In this document: positions 1 to 11,397 of the stretch, one piece after another
Position numbering within the stretch: the first letter of the stretch is position 1
Layout of the letters: each line of letters opens with the position of its first letter
Source of the DNA: Volutella citrinella
Lineage: Eukaryota; Ascomycota; Sordariomycetes; Hypocreales; Nectriaceae
DNA length: 64,000 bases
NCBI GenBank assembly: GCA_034401135.1
Contig: JAWZSP010000005.1
Span: 682,001-746,000 of the forward strand
Reading direction: 5' to 3'
Position numbers and translations under genes: made by a program
Notes under the pieces: model-generated
Told to the model about the DNA's origin: nothing
Databases searched by the model: none
What the model saw: the letters and a program-made list of their open reading frames with translations, nothing else

Positions 1-687
1 GTCTTCTACGATGGGCCAGACGTCCCAGAGGGCACCTTTGACGCCTTTCTCAAGGACAAGAGCATACCCATTAAGATCAACACGGCCAGAAAGCAGTCAT
101 ACTCTAGCCTGTTGAGCGGCAACAACATCTACGTCATCAAGGGCAGCGTCTACACCATCGGAACCGAGACGATTCCCGTGCCCAAGGCTGACGATGCCGA
201 TGAGGTGCTGAGCAGCATCCACGGTGCTTGGCGCGACATTACCAAGGACGTGCTGGGCCTGAACCTCCAGAGCCTCGACCTCACGGGCGTGGCCGGCGTC
301 GTCTGCGTCCAGGGCTACCAGCCGTTCCCCAAGCGCATGGCCCGTATCTCCCGCGACAAGGGCGTCGACATGCTGGACCTGGATGACGATGTGGACCGCA
401 TCATCGTCGAGATAAACTACAGCTACTTGCTGGCGACGGACCGGGCGCGCATTGACCGGGCCATGAGGCGCACCATCGACAGCCTGCGCGATCAGACGGC
501 GCAGTGGCAGCAGCGGGGCAAGATGCAGAGCGGCGTGTACCTCCCGCTCTTCATGAACGACGGGTACTATTCGCAGGACTACTTTGGGCGGCTGAAGCCG
601 GAGAACCGGCAGCTGGCCAAGGATGTGGCCGCCCAGGTCGATCCCAACGGGCTGTTCAGGGATCGCACGGGGGGGTTCAAGCCGTAG
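1..687 (+). CDS. FAD-linked oxidoreductase (BBE-like), C-terminal part only
   Basis: The gene runs in from the left edge; 228 codons remain in frame 1, ending at TAG 685-687 with no intron seen. It resembles the C-terminal substrate and BBE region of FAD-binding type 2 (PCMH) oxidoreductases. Features that show this are the segment ending in GVYLPLFMNDGYYSQDYFG and the terminal DPNGLF motif, which in this family closes the chain next to the flavin. These enzymes oxidise alcohols, sugars or secondary-metabolite intermediates, and many fungal ones are secreted. The FAD-binding half and any signal peptide lie outside the window, so substrate and location cannot be judged. It converges on the oleate hydratase gene, with 538 bp between their stops. 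Confidence 0.75.
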   Translation, partial: VFYDGPDVPEGTFDAFLKDKSIPIKINTARKQSYSSLLSGNNIYVIKGSVYTIGTETIPVPKADDADEVLSSIHGAWRDITKDVLGLNLQSLDLTGVAGVVCVQGYQPFPKRMARISRDKGVDMLDLDDDVDRIIVEINYSYLLATDRARIDRAMRRTIDSLRDQTAQWQQRGKMQSGVYLPLFMNDGYYSQDYFGRLKPENRQLAKDVAAQVDPNGLFRDRTGGFKP

Positions 688-1225
688 AGGGGTGCTTTGG
701 TTGAAAATAGGTTAATTGATAATGTGAAATACATGCATTTAAGTGTTTAAAGTCATCAGGTGCTAGCAATATTCTATAAGAGCTTGAACTACGCCCAGAT
801 TGATCAATGCGACGTTGGCGGCGGGCGGGCTTCTAGTCTCGGCTTCACCATTGGCCACTGAACACTCTACCCGCAAGATTGCTCATAATAGCCACGGCTT
901 CAACCACCTACTAATTAGTCTGGAATCCCATAGCTTCAGAAGTCTCTGTGTTAGGACGATGGCTAATGACACAAAGCTCTTGGGAGTTTCCGCATCTTAC
1001 CCTAGACGTGGACATCCCCGGAGTCGCACTTCGATTGTGGAAGCAAGACGGCCCAAGAGACGACCTGCGAACGAACGTTGAGACTGCAAAATACTTGATA
1101 ACTGACTAATAGTGGAAGGCGTTGTTCTGTGCTGTGCCACCGCCCTCCATGCCCAAGAAGAAACACAAAGGTACCGCCGTTTTTTTAATACACAAAGCCC
1201 GGTCTCTCAACACGACCGTTTTTTC
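688..1225. other. Convergent intergenic region
   Basis: Holds the 3' flanks of two converging genes. No coding feature or repeat is apparent. Confidence 0.5.
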
Positions 1226-3064
1226 TCAACTCATCAACGTTTTCAGAGCCATGCCCAACGTCTGGACCGAGTGCTCCTCGCCCGGCACGGCTGGGATCTC
1301 CTTGTCGACGCCCATCAGCTGGTACACGGCCATCTGGGCGGAGCGCACAGAGTACTCCATGGTGAAGGTGACCTCGCGGTCCACCTCGACAAACTGCCCC
1401 AGCAGACCGAGGTTCTTGCTTCCGTCAGGTACCACCTTGGGCCTGTCTCCCTTCTTCCTGGTCAGGAAGGGGCTGCCGATGAGGGGCATAAGGCAGGGGA
1501 TGGTGATGGACCTGTCGAGCGTCGGCTGCACGGGATAGGCCATCAGGCAGAGCAGCTCCGTCAGGATCTCGGCGCCGGTGCACTCGAGCATGGGCTTGCT
1601 GACGTGCCGGCCGGCTTGGTCGGGGAAGAGGCCGTAGCCCCAGAAGACGAAGACGTCGTCGGGCTGGTCCTTGAGGTACGGCTGCTGTGGGATCGTGAGC
1701 GACAGCATCCACGGGCAATCGCGGAAGGTGATGAGTGGCACGGCGCCGATGCGCGTCTCGGACCAGCCGCGCAGGTGCTCGAAGAAGGCTCGGTCCCGCA
1801 GCGTAACAGTAAAGGAGAGCCACATGGACTTGGATGGCCGGTCGAAGTAAGCTTCGGGGTTGCCAAACGTCCCCGGGCGCTGCAGGGAGAGCTGCTCCCA
1901 GAACGTCCACGCCGGATCCAGTTCGTGGGGCGCCGAGTCGCGGAGCTCCATCATTTTGGGGCCCTTTGAGTTGGAGCCGTATGTCATCCCCGAGGTCAGG
2001 GAGCCGAGGGTGAGGAGGACAATGTCGTTGGGGCCAAGTGCCATTGTCACACTAGCGCCACCTTGTTGAGTCTGGATGCCTGTGACTCTGAATTCGTTGC
2101 CGCCTTCTTCTAGATCAAGGCCGGTCACTTGGATACCTGTAACCAACTAGTTAGCATCTGCGTTGCATTCTGAGACGATGCCACGCATATTTATCGTGGT
2201 CTCGATGCCCTTTAGACAATGCTTCACAGAAACACACTTACCGTGACGAAACTCAACGTCCATGGCCTTGAGATACTGCGAAAGAGGCTTGATGATGGCC
2301 TCGAAGTCTTCCTCCGGAGCCTGCTGGACGCCCGAAAGCGTGCCCATGTTGGGGAACTCGTGCAGGAAGCGGTGTAGGCAACGCCTGAACTCGACCGCGC
2401 TGCACCACGGATGGAAGCGGTTGAGGGACGACCAGAGATCCCAAAAGTTGGTCTCAAAAAAGTCGGGCTCGAACAGGGCCTGGATCTCGAGGCCCTCCAG
2501 GTCTGCCTCCGTCTCCAGCACGACCCTCATCAGGTCGCACTGGTTCTTGACACTCAGGCCCATCTTGCTCACATCGACGGCTTCGGGGAACTCCTGGCCG
2601 TACTTGTCCATGGCCTGTCTGACGAGCCGGGTGCCCGAAGCGCCCAGCTTCTTGCGGGCGCGGTTGAAGCGATTCATCTTGTCGGCCAGGGTCTCGCCCT
2701 CGACATCCGACGGCACCCTCTCCAGCATGCCGTACAGGCATCGGTAGGTGAGGCTGAGCTTTCGAATGGCCGATATCCGGTAGCCCTCTTCCCAGGACGG
2801 AGCTGTGCGGGTCATTGTCATGGATCCTCCAGGCTTGGCCGACGCCTCGAGGATGTGGATGTGATCGCCCGGGACCTGGGCATCGTCGATGAGAAAGATG
2901 GCCGCAGCGAGCGACGCGATGCCGCCGCCGACGAGCCAAACGTCGGGACCGGAATAGGCTGCCCTGGGCGAACCATTGGCGTCGTTGTGACCGTTGCTGG
3001 TGCTGCCGTTACTGCTGCCGTTGTTGTTGGGGCTGGTTGGACCCTGCTCCGATGTGTTGCCCAT
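1226..3064 (-). CDS. Oleate hydratase (myosin-cross-reactive antigen family)
   Basis: Predicted FAD-dependent fatty acid hydratase that adds water to the cis-9 double bond of oleic or linoleic acid to give 10-hydroxy fatty acids. Two exons, 3064-2242 and 2136-1226, join across a 105 bp intron (donor GTAAGT, acceptor ACAG, phase 1) into 577 codons, the usual length for the family. After a low-complexity Asn/Ser/Gly N-terminus (about residues 1-38) comes the dinucleotide-binding start VWLVGGGIASLAAA, then HILEASAKPGGSM, both typical of MCRA proteins (Pfam PF06100). No signal peptide or membrane segment is seen, so a cytosolic or lipid-associated enzyme is likely. The family is best known from bacteria but occurs patchily in fungi. 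Exact substrate is not shown by sequence. Confidence 0.9.
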
Positions 3065-4514
3065 ACCGTACTTCGGTTGGCACTAGCCCGATTCAAGCTG
3101 GGACACGATGCACCAGGTGACGTTTTTCTGCTGCGGTGGCGAACGACGTTTGCTTCTTTTACAATGGGGTCAGATCCGGGATGGGATACCTGCCTGGCCC
3201 ATCGCTGTGCCGGAAATGGATCTTGTCCCTGCCTTTGGGCTATCTTGTTTTTTGTTGGTGATGTCCCGGCCCTCAACATCATGAGATTGAGGAAAAAATT
3301 GGCCCGGCCAGCGCAAGACCACCCGTCGGACGAGCCAGCGGACGCGGCCAATAGAAGCCCGGCAGGCCGACGCACGGAACGATTCACGGCGCAGGGAGGA
3401 CGTCTGGACCGTCCGTGTCTGCTCTGCTGGCGTCATTTTTTGGGCCTATCCAGGCGCGAAAGAGGCCCAAAGGCCATCGTATGATTCTTGATAGCGGAGC
3501 CCTGGCTTTCCACTGAGCGCCTCGAGTGGGCCGGCGAGCCATCCGAAGCGGGCCGGAGCGCGGGCTGCAACGGGGACCGAGGGGGGCTTTGCGGAGGAGA
3601 GAGATCCAGATTTGCGGTACGGCGCGCGGGTGGCCATGACGACAATCTACGTCGAGGTTTTTGGCATCTTCGGGCTCGGTTGGGCGAGAGGCTTGTCAGA
3701 GAGCTGGGGCTTGGCGATGGGCTGGGGTTGCGGCGCGTGCTTCCAGGGGTTGGGCGGCAAGATGCTCGATATAGCAGCGGCTTTTCGTCTGAACCTTGAT
3801 GCTGTGCTGGGGTTATGACAGAGGCTGACAGCCTGTTTTGCAGCAGAGAGGGTCGGAGTGGCGGCAAGGGATGAGGGCGCCTGCTCGCGACAACTAGCTA
3901 TCGCGGGATGTGGCTGGTGAGGGTTACATCCGCCCTGCAAACGAGATGACACGCTCCGGGGCCTGATGGTGGAGGACTCCGGGTGGGCGCCCGTCTTCCG
4001 ATGGGCCGGATGACACATCGGAGACGGTTTGAGATAGATATGGCGGCCGGCTCCGTGGGCAACATTGCTTTGGCGCGGGCTGCCGACCTCCCACACTTGT
4101 GTGTGTCAGGTTAAGAGGGACCAGGCATCTGCCGGACGTAGCATGAGCCATGAGCCGTCCACTGCCGAAAGAGGCTCACAGCGTGCAGAGTCACACCTAT
4201 AGTGCCACTGTGAGCCTGCCACTGCGGCCCATTGGATGCGTGGCAGCCTCTGTGAGGGAAAGCGAGACGAGTTTGTGTTCTGCTTGCCAATCGCAACCCT
4301 GGGCCAGGAAGTGTCACGTACGATGTGTGTCTTGAGAGTATAGACCGATGCGCGAATTGTTTGGCAGCTCGCACAAGCAATGCGGCAGAGATGAACGTGG
4401 AGGGCATGGGGCGAGGTCATGATCGAATCCATTTAAGCACTGGCTAACAGCCTGGGCAGGACTACTTTCTGGCTTTGGAGTCCTCTCTGGGGTGCCGCAT
4501 GCATGTTGACGAAA

Positions 4515-4880
4515 TCTCTGTGCGATGACGGCATCGGAGCCACAGCTTCGTCTTTCCCTGAACCCGCAGCTGGCCTGCGATGAATGGTGGAGCGATTGAC
4601 CGATTGATATGAGGAAAGATGTACTCCTTAAAGCAGTGGACCGAGTTCGGCGCTAGTGGTCGGGCTACGGGTGCTCCCAGGTGGCTGCCCATTGTCAGAG
4701 CACTTGCCGGCCGGGACGGGGGAGAACCTTATCTCGTATCAGTAGCGCCCTGGGACCCGAATACGCAAAGGCCCTCCAGTATCAACGAGTAACTGGGTGA
4801 TGGCACTGGCGACAGTGATGACGGCAATGCCCAAGGCCATTGGCGCGAGCAAGCAATTAGTGCCGCAACCATTGTGATTG
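4515..4880 (+). repeat. Diverged dispersed repeat, copy A
   Basis: Matches about 12325-12690 in the same orientation through ordered shared blocks: CAGCTTCG followed by a CAGCTGG-like block, TGGTGGAGC, ACTGATTGAT or ACCGATTGAT, GCTACGGGTGCT, and ACCCGAATACGCAA. Blocks are separated by small gaps and many substitutions. No coding potential is apparent. Probably a decayed transposon fragment or an old segmental duplication; boundaries are approximate. Confidence 0.6.
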
Positions 4881-5788
4881 CACGCACTGATGTGCAAGCC
4901 TTGAGTGACACATCCTGAAATGGCAATTTTACGCGCAGAGCTTTCCTCGGGCTGAGCGGGTCCTTTCGCCTTTCTTAACCAATCAGGAGCGACCTGCTAA
5001 GGCGTATCGCGTCAAATTGTTACATAAGCACGCTCAATACGCACTAACGTTATTCCGCCCTGCAAGCGATGGTCGGAAGGTCGCAAAGCGCGGGACTCAT
5101 AGAACGACGTGAGTCCAAGAGATTAATATATATTCTTTTTTTTTTAATATAGATAGTATTGACTATTCTTATAAGCCTTATAGTGCTGAATAGCAAGCAT
5201 GGTGCCGATTCTAGCGCTGTCTAATCAATGTACTTGGAATCTCGCGGCTGTCTTAGGCCTCTGGGCGGGCTGGTTTTCCTTTTCTGAACTGTCCAAATCG
5301 TAAGGTAGGGTCCTTAGATGTTGCTAGAGACGCATCTCTTAGCGAAGCTGGACATGGTTGGGCTGTTCTAGAGAAGCATCTCCGGATGATTGCGCTGATA
5401 AACCATCAGAAGACAGCCACCGTCCTCGGTCGGCACAAGAGCTGAGACGAGCAATGGCCTCCTCGGAGATGTGGATGCGGTGCTCGGCCAAACTAACGGG
5501 ATCTGGACACATTGATAGCACGACGCCAGAGTTCCCATTCTCCGCACCCAGGTGCCGCCCCGACTTCCCCGAGTTCTGGAGCCTGGACATACAACCCAAT
5601 TGTTGAGTTGGTGCATTGATTTCCAAAGGAGAGGAGACTTATACCCGGTCCTGGCGAGACCGTTGCTACCCTTCTCCTTCCTGAAGATCAAATCAAGACG
5701 CTGAACGGTCCCGGAAAAGGCCCAGTAGACAAATATTGGCGGACGACCGAAAAATTACTCGACATACACACCGAACCATTAGCTCCGT

Positions 5789-5926
5789 GATTACAGAGAT
5801 GCGAAATTGGACTTCTTGCGTGCCTCTGTTCTATGCAAGGCGGCACACGAGAGGTTTCAATGCGACCGCGGAGCGCAAACGATACGGCACATCCTCCTTG
5901 CATGCAGAGACTGGGCAGACGAATGA
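5789..5926 (+). mobile_element. LINE (Tad-like) retrotransposon remnant, C-terminal zinc-knuckle end
   Basis: One frame reads CDRGAQTIRHILLACRDWADE and then stops at TGA 5924-5926. This corresponds to the C-terminal Cys/His segment of fungal LINE ORF2 proteins (C-x-C-G...QT-x-RHILL-x-C-x-W). The preceding residues AKLDFLRAS fit the segment just before it. No reverse transcriptase, RNase H frame or poly-A end survives around it, so this is an inert fragment. Confidence 0.55.
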
Positions 5927-6948
5927 CAGCGAATGTAGCCAGGCAGGCAACTAGGTGTGGAGGTGAAAAGCACGTTCTGTAGTTCGACCATGGCAGTACG
6001 AGACTACGAGCAGCAAGGATGATATTCAGGATGAAATGGTCTCGCACTCATTGCTCTGTTCCAGATGGAAGTTTCTATATTTATGGTCGTGCGCTGTAGA
6101 GTTGCTCAATGGAGACGATTGGGATAGCTTATGAACTAAACAATCATATATTACTAGTAGCTTTGTGAGAAGACCAGTACTGACGCCCAACTCATACCCA
6201 TAGCCACTTCATGCCCAAAGGCACCAGTCTCTCCACCTCCACCCCATGATCCATCGACCTGGGCCTCGGGCAGCGACAAGACTCTCTGCTATGCCTCTAC
6301 ATGTACAGTGCACGTCTGGGAAAACTTTGATTGTCCGCCCTGCCAAGATCTTGGCAATCTTGACAAATTCGTCTTGTTACTCTCACACAACTGAAAACAC
6401 ATATCTGAAATCATTGTTCTCGTTGTCAGTCTTGTCGTGTATGCCCATGCGCATGGCGTCGAGGCGGTCCTTCCATATTATCCAGGGTCCCGTAGAAGCG
6501 GTCTCAGCGCTTGATTTCCCAGACCATGTAGGCACGATCGCCCCGGAAATCTCCATATGAATAATGAGCGAGCCTTCGCGTGCAAGTCAATTGAACCTAC
6601 TTCGTTGACAGTCACAGACCTGGAGGCTCAGAACGGCCAACCATGCGTCTTGTCGCAACTGGCATTTCCATGTGCAGATCGTGCAAACTCTCCATGTCCG
6701 TCAAGACCCCTGAATACATAGCAAGTTTCCTCATCGTCTATATTTTCTCACTTTCTACAGTTCCTCGACCCCTGGACTTCTCCATCTCCAAGCTATACAT
6801 CCCGACGCCCCGCCTTGGCCGCGACCTTAGACTACATCCAAGACAGCCCATTTCTATTTATATGCGCAAGAGACTTAGCCTATGGCCGTTGTCTCGAGTC
6901 TTTGAATGCCACAACAAGCCCGAACATGAGCCTTCGCATGTCCATCAT

Positions 6949-8068
6949 TCAAGCAGGTGCAGGTGCTCCACCTGGAGCACCCCCAGCTCCAGCCGCCTGG
7001 GGTAGGACGTGAATGCCAAACTCTGCTCTTCCATCGAAGCTCCAGTTCTCGAACCAAACGCGCCAGTTGCCGTTGCCGTTGCCATCACCGTTTGGATCGT
7101 ACTCAAACAAAGACTGACCCAGGAAGTTGGGATGGCCCTTGTCCTTGTCGTAGAAGGTGTTGTAGTTGTATTTGTGGATTGCGATCCCTGGGATCAACTC
7201 ATCGAGTAGCCCAGTCCTGTCGGTGTTCAGATTAGCATTTCCAGGACTTATTAAAACGCTCTGCGGGGCCTTACAATTCGATGTACTCATCTGGAAACTG
7301 CTGACTCTCGGGATCGTCCTTGGTGGCTCTATTTCGGGGCGTCATGATGAACGCCTGGGGAAGCGCACCGGCTCTGGTGAACAAGTTCTTGTCAATTGCC
7401 GGCCCAGCTGTGCCTCTTTTGTTCCCAAATCCCCTAAGCATAGCCAAGATGGGAAAGAATTCCAGATATTCCCGAGCGCCATTGTTGTTGTTCTTGTTAT
7501 AGTGAAGCTCCTCCCAAAAGTGGCACTTTAATTGTTAGCGATGTGCCCGGCCAACTGCTTATTTTCTAGGACTGAAGGCTGTAACTCACAGTGTAGTACC
7601 CATAGGCAGACGCAATGACTAGGACAGTACATCCTTCTAGTGTCTCATATTCCTGAATGCCTGCCAAAACTGGGCCAGATGGGAATTCGCCTTGGACGCA
7701 GAAGCTTGGCCCATTCACGGCATCGCTCGGTTGACCTCTTTCGTCGACCCCTGGAGCCGAATCAGGGATAAGATCAATAAAATACGGCTTCTCCTGTTGC
7801 GTTTCATAATAGGTTTCGAGATCTGGAATGTCTTCTTGCAACGTGCGCTTGGAAAAAACGCCACGAGAGGCTGAACTCGCCTTCTCAATATTCTACAATA
7901 GTTAAACTGTCAGTCGGAAGTGCAACTAAGAAATTATGCTTTGTAAAGGCTCAATAGAGCATACTCAGAAGGTCGAGCCCCAGCAACATATGCGCTGCAA
8001 GGTAGTAGTTGTCCTGGAAGGAGGAGGGCAATGGCCGCCAGACTAAAGAGGGATGTAGACACTGTCAT
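6949..8068 (-). CDS. Predicted secreted protein of unknown function
   Basis: I do not recognise this family. Likely start is ATG 8068-8066, about 85 bp below a TATATA box, opening a hydrophobic signal-like leader (MTVSTSLFSLAAIALLLPG). Three downstream exons join in frame: 7892-7590, 7525-7275 and 7216-6949. The last intron (58 bp, GTAAGG...ACAG) removes what otherwise looks like a frame break at TAA 7272. A dibasic KR site early in the 7892-7590 exon suggests a Kex2-cleaved propeptide. Only two Cys are seen in the mature part; the C-terminus is Gly/Pro/Ala-rich. The junction from the leader exon to 7892 is unresolved, because the best donor (GTATGC) is out of phase with the best acceptor. 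Host-interaction roles are possible but only inferred. Confidence 0.55.
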
Positions 8069-8151
8069 CTTGAATACGATGGCCGGAGAAACTTGAAATG
8101 ATGAGTAGAAGCTTTACGAATAGAGAAGCTCAGTGAAGGACAATTCTTTGA

Positions 8152-8158
8152 ATATATA
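8152..8158 (-). promoter_or_regulatory. TATA box
   Basis: TATATA on the minus strand, about 85 bp before the proposed ATG at 8068. It supports that start for the secreted-protein gene. Confidence 0.45.
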
Positions 8159-8602
8159 CCTTTGGAAATCAAGAAGGAGGCGTGATTGCGTTAGTCACTG
8201 TTTCGCCACGTTCAAAATGCTGTGAGTTCATTCTGGAGCCGCGTGCACTGCCACTACAAAAGTTTTTTGTAGCAAAATTCTACTTCAGGATAAACCATGC
8301 GACATCAGGGAACCAGGACGTGTAAAGAACCAACTGAAGTCCCTGGATCAGTAGTGACTGTCGAGTTGGGTTGTGCTGAGCCTTCGCGATGCCATAAGAA
8401 CCAGAGTTTCATGAGTGCTATTTTTATCCATGGGTGCTAATAATATGCACAAAATACTGTGCTCATCTCCTTGCAGAATTCAGAGCGTCAGCCATCGTGC
8501 TGGGGTCTTGCGGGCCGGGCAGTACGTAGATCAAGGGTACCTTTCAGTCAAGGGTTATTCTCGGCTCACATTTGCGTAGTTACTGGCACTTCCGTCTTTG
8601 AC

Positions 8603-8791
8603 TCAGCCATAGTTTGTGGGGCAAAGATGTAAGCCAACATGAACATCTTCCCACAGCCTTCGAAGACGCAAGTCCCTTTCAACGTCAGCATACTGGTAAT
8701 GGGAGTCTACGCCGTAGAGGTTGGCATTATAAAGCTCGACGGAGTGCCCAACCATGGGTAAACCCAGCAACATTAGTATCAAATTGGGCAT
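8603..8791 (-). CDS. Possible small orphan ORF
   Basis: A 62-codon frame opens with a short hydrophobic run (MPNLILMLLGLPMVGHS) and ends at a stop at 8603. It could be a tiny secreted peptide or an exon fragment, but there is no paralogue, conserved motif or clear promoter. It lies alone between two secreted-protein genes. Confidence 0.15.
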   Translation of the reverse strand: MPNLILMLLGLPMVGHSVELYNANLYGVDSHYQYADVERDLRLRRLWEDVHVGLHLCPTNYG

Positions 8792-9143
8792 CCATCGCAG
8801 TGTGCGAAGTGGGAGTTCCAGATGATGGTGATGCGAGCCAGAATGGTCCGTTCGAATCATTTAATGCTTGCTGCCTCACACACACAATACGCCTAGCATC
8901 AAGCCGTTCAGGACCTTGTCAATCGAACTCTTACGGCGGGGTGAGTGAAGAAGCGTTGAGCAGTGGATGTGAACTTATCTAGCTGGGTGCCGTTTCAAGC
9001 ATCATCACCATGCTCCACGGTGCACCAAGACGAGCTGCCGACAACATGAAGGGACTGATAGAGATGACGGTACGTACGGTTATCATGGGCCTCCTGGAAA
9101 GCTCATAGATATCGACAAGGGACTAAATGAAATAAATTTTAGG

Positions 9144-10763
9144 CTAAGGTGCGCCAGTGCAACCAGCCTGGAAAGTGCACCACAGACTGCGAACTTTTCG
9201 GTGGTCGGATTTCACATCACCATGCTCCCTCCGGTCCGCAGTGAAGAATCGCGTATCTGGCTCGCAGTTGCTACCGCCATAAAATCCACAGCAGCCACCC
9301 TGAACTTTGAAGCTGGCAGTATCTTTGTCTGTCCGGGCGACAAAGCAATGTTCATAGGGAAGGAGGATATCCTTGTTGTAGAGCCGTTCGTGGAACGGAC
9401 CTCCTTGCACATTCCAAGTCTTCCACTCGCCGCCACGGTCGGTTCCGGTCCTGATAATGACATTCAAAGGTCCCTCCAAGTTGTCCTCGGGCTTCTCCGG
9501 TGCCGGAAACTCGGCCGGGAGCCACTCCCAGTTCACAGTGAGTTCATATTGGGCCAGGCCGCTCGAAGTCTTGATGCTGAATCCCTTGTTCCCGGTGGCA
9601 GTGGCTGCTAGGCAGTCTTTGAACCGCTGGTTGGCGCGAATCTTTGCAACCTTGTCAGATGTCTTTGCAGTCTCCATCTTCTTAGCCTCATCATCCTCAT
9701 CATAGTCGTCAATGATTGGTTGCTTCGTGCTGAACTTGAACTTCTTGGTCAATCCGGCAATAGTTAGGACTTTGTAAGGGACGGATCCCGGCCGGATCAA
9801 TTTTGAAAATGCAATTACCCAACCAAACGCTCCGGCGTCACTGGAGCCGGGAAGGGCCATGTGGCTTCTCACATACTCAACAACATGGTCTGGTATAGAG
9901 CCATCACTTGTTTCAGGCAGCGGTGTGCTGTTGTCATTGGCAACAAGCCCTAGGAGGCCGTTGACCTCGTCCTCGGTTATGTCGTAAATGTCCGATTGTA
10001 GAAGGCCGCCGTTGGCCTTCTCTTCCGTTTCTTCAGACAAGGCGCCCAGGCCAGCAAGGGCGTTCCAGCACCAGGCAGCTCGTGTCCGCTTCTTGAGCTT
10101 CTTCTTCTTCGTTTCCGTGTCACTATCCTTGGAGCCTTTGCTCTCTCGCTCCTTCTTGACACGTGCCTCATAGAAGGCCAGTTTCTCGTTCTCAGACTGC
10201 TGGGTGCTACGACAACTGTGCGTAACCTTCTTTTCATCCTCGGTCTTGAAGTCGAAGGTCTTGGGGTCGTTGCACTTGAAGCTCGGGTCGGTGTCACAAC
10301 CACATGAAGGGTTATACAGCTCTTCGTCTGTGGTGAAGCCTTTGGAGCGTGACTGGGCAACCTGGCCTGAGGGGCATTTCTTGTTGTCGTCAGGGATACA
10401 CTTGGGGTTTTCCGTGTTCGCATCCTGGCCACCGACCGCGGGATCGAGAATCATTCCACCAAGGCACTTTCCTTCGGCAATGGCTTCACCCTTGTCCACC
10501 GCTGGGTCGTTGGGGCCAACACACTTCGTACGAGACGTGTCGGGCATTAAATCGCCTGGGCAGTCCTTGCAGTTGCGATTCTTGAGATCCACGAGATTCA
10601 GATACTGCTTTCCACGGCACATTTTGGCGTCGAGTACCAGACACGCGCTGCCGTCTCTGCGATCAAGATTGAAGGCATTGTAACTGGGCTGTGGCCTGGC
10701 GAAAGTGAAGCCAGGCGTGGCCAGGCATAAGTAGAGAATGGAACAAGATATTAAGTTCTTCAT
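9144..10763 (-). CDS. Large Cys-rich secreted protein, unknown function
   Basis: An uninterrupted frame of 539 codons, started here at ATG 10763 because this gives a clear signal peptide (MKNLISCSILYLCLATPGFTFA) about 95 bp below a TATA box. The longer open frame upstream adds a second hydrophobic stretch and is less likely. A dibasic RR soon after the leader may be a Kex2 site. The first third (about residues 30-200) is rich in regularly spaced Cys, as in disulfide-bonded extracellular modules. A Lys/Arg-rich patch follows (KKKKLKKR), then a longer domain with few Cys and a C-terminal Cys cluster (QGGCCGFYGG). I recognise no catalytic motif. It sits among other predicted secreted genes in a repeat-bounded, gene-poor stretch, a setting typical of effector-like genes; function is unknown. 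Confidence 0.75.
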   Translation of the reverse strand: MKNLISCSILYLCLATPGFTFARPQPSYNAFNLDRRDGSACLVLDAKMCRGKQYLNLVDLKNRNCKDCPGDLMPDTSRTKCVGPNDPAVDKGEAIAEGKCLGGMILDPAVGGQDANTENPKCIPDDNKKCPSGQVAQSRSKGFTTDEELYNPSCGCDTDPSFKCNDPKTFDFKTEDEKKVTHSCRSTQQSENEKLAFYEARVKKERESKGSKDSDTETKKKKLKKRTRAAWCWNALAGLGALSEETEEKANGGLLQSDIYDITEDEVNGLLGLVANDNSTPLPETSDGSIPDHVVEYVRSHMALPGSSDAGAFGWVIAFSKLIRPGSVPYKVLTIAGLTKKFKFSTKQPIIDDYDEDDEAKKMETAKTSDKVAKIRANQRFKDCLAATATGNKGFSIKTSSGLAQYELTVNWEWLPAEFPAPEKPEDNLEGPLNVIIRTGTDRGGEWKTWNVQGGPFHERLYNKDILLPYEHCFVARTDKDTASFKVQGGCCGFYGGSNCEPDTRFFTADRREHGDVKSDHRKVRSLWCTFQAGCTGAP

Positions 10764-10856
10764 AGTTGAAGAATGGGAATATTGAATAGGGAAGGTAGAA
10801 AAGGGTGCGAAAGACAAACAGCCTAGGATGCAAACAGCCGCAGGTGTCTTGAGAAG

Positions 10857-10862
10857 TATATA
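10857..10862 (-). promoter_or_regulatory. TATA box
   Basis: TATATA on the minus strand, about 95 bp before ATG 10763. It argues for that start over the one at 10895, which lies upstream of the box. Confidence 0.5.
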
Positions 10863-11397
10863 CACCAACAAGAAGTGCAGTGACCATCCCATCACACCAG
10901 AGACGGGTGGATAAAATTTGGCCGTTCACTGCCCCTTTGTGCCTAATGTAGTAACTATATTCATGAAAGCTGGCTGGCCGCCCGCGTTCATGCGCTCATG
11001 CGAAAATCCTTCTGAAAAACAGACATATATATTGAGTAGGAAGAACTTCCGTCCGCACGGATCAATCGAGTGGCTCCGAAACAACGAAAATTGAATCCCA
11101 GAGGCAAGGCTGTGGGCAGTGCTGTGGGCAGTGCTTACAGCGCCCCACGGTTTACAAGCTTATTAATAGACATAAAACAGAATTTCGCCTTTATCATGTT
11201 ACTGCATGTGCAGGATCCCAGAACACTCATTTATTTAGACAAAACCCGGAATTGTCTTTTAGATAAATCCTAGGAAGCCAATTTTACGAATTCTTTGATG
11301 TTCTTTCGCTAGCCTCTCCCCCTTCATAAGAGCCTCTCGAGTTCCCTCTGCTCGTTTCTTGCATTCGACTCATCCTAGGAAAATTCATTCAGTCTTC

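Larger units (their letters stand above)
3065..6948. other. Gene-poor region with repeat remnants
   Basis: 3.9 kb with no supported gene. Short open frames occur on both strands but lack family resemblance, splice logic or signal peptides. It holds one copy of a diverged repeat (about 4515-4880), a T-rich tract near 5138 and a decayed LINE fragment (5789-5926). Confidence 0.5.

Noticed and set aside
1112..3484. Plus-strand frames opposite oleate hydratase
   Set aside because: No family resemblance; the minus strand carries the complete enzyme with a valid intron.
7217..7274. Frameshift or premature stop breaking the secreted-protein gene
   Set aside because: A 58 bp intron with good donor, branch and acceptor restores continuity with correct phase, so no mutation is needed.
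10764..10895. Longer N-terminus of the large Cys-rich secreted protein
   Set aside because: It would place a second hydrophobic segment before a good signal peptide and start upstream of the TATA box.
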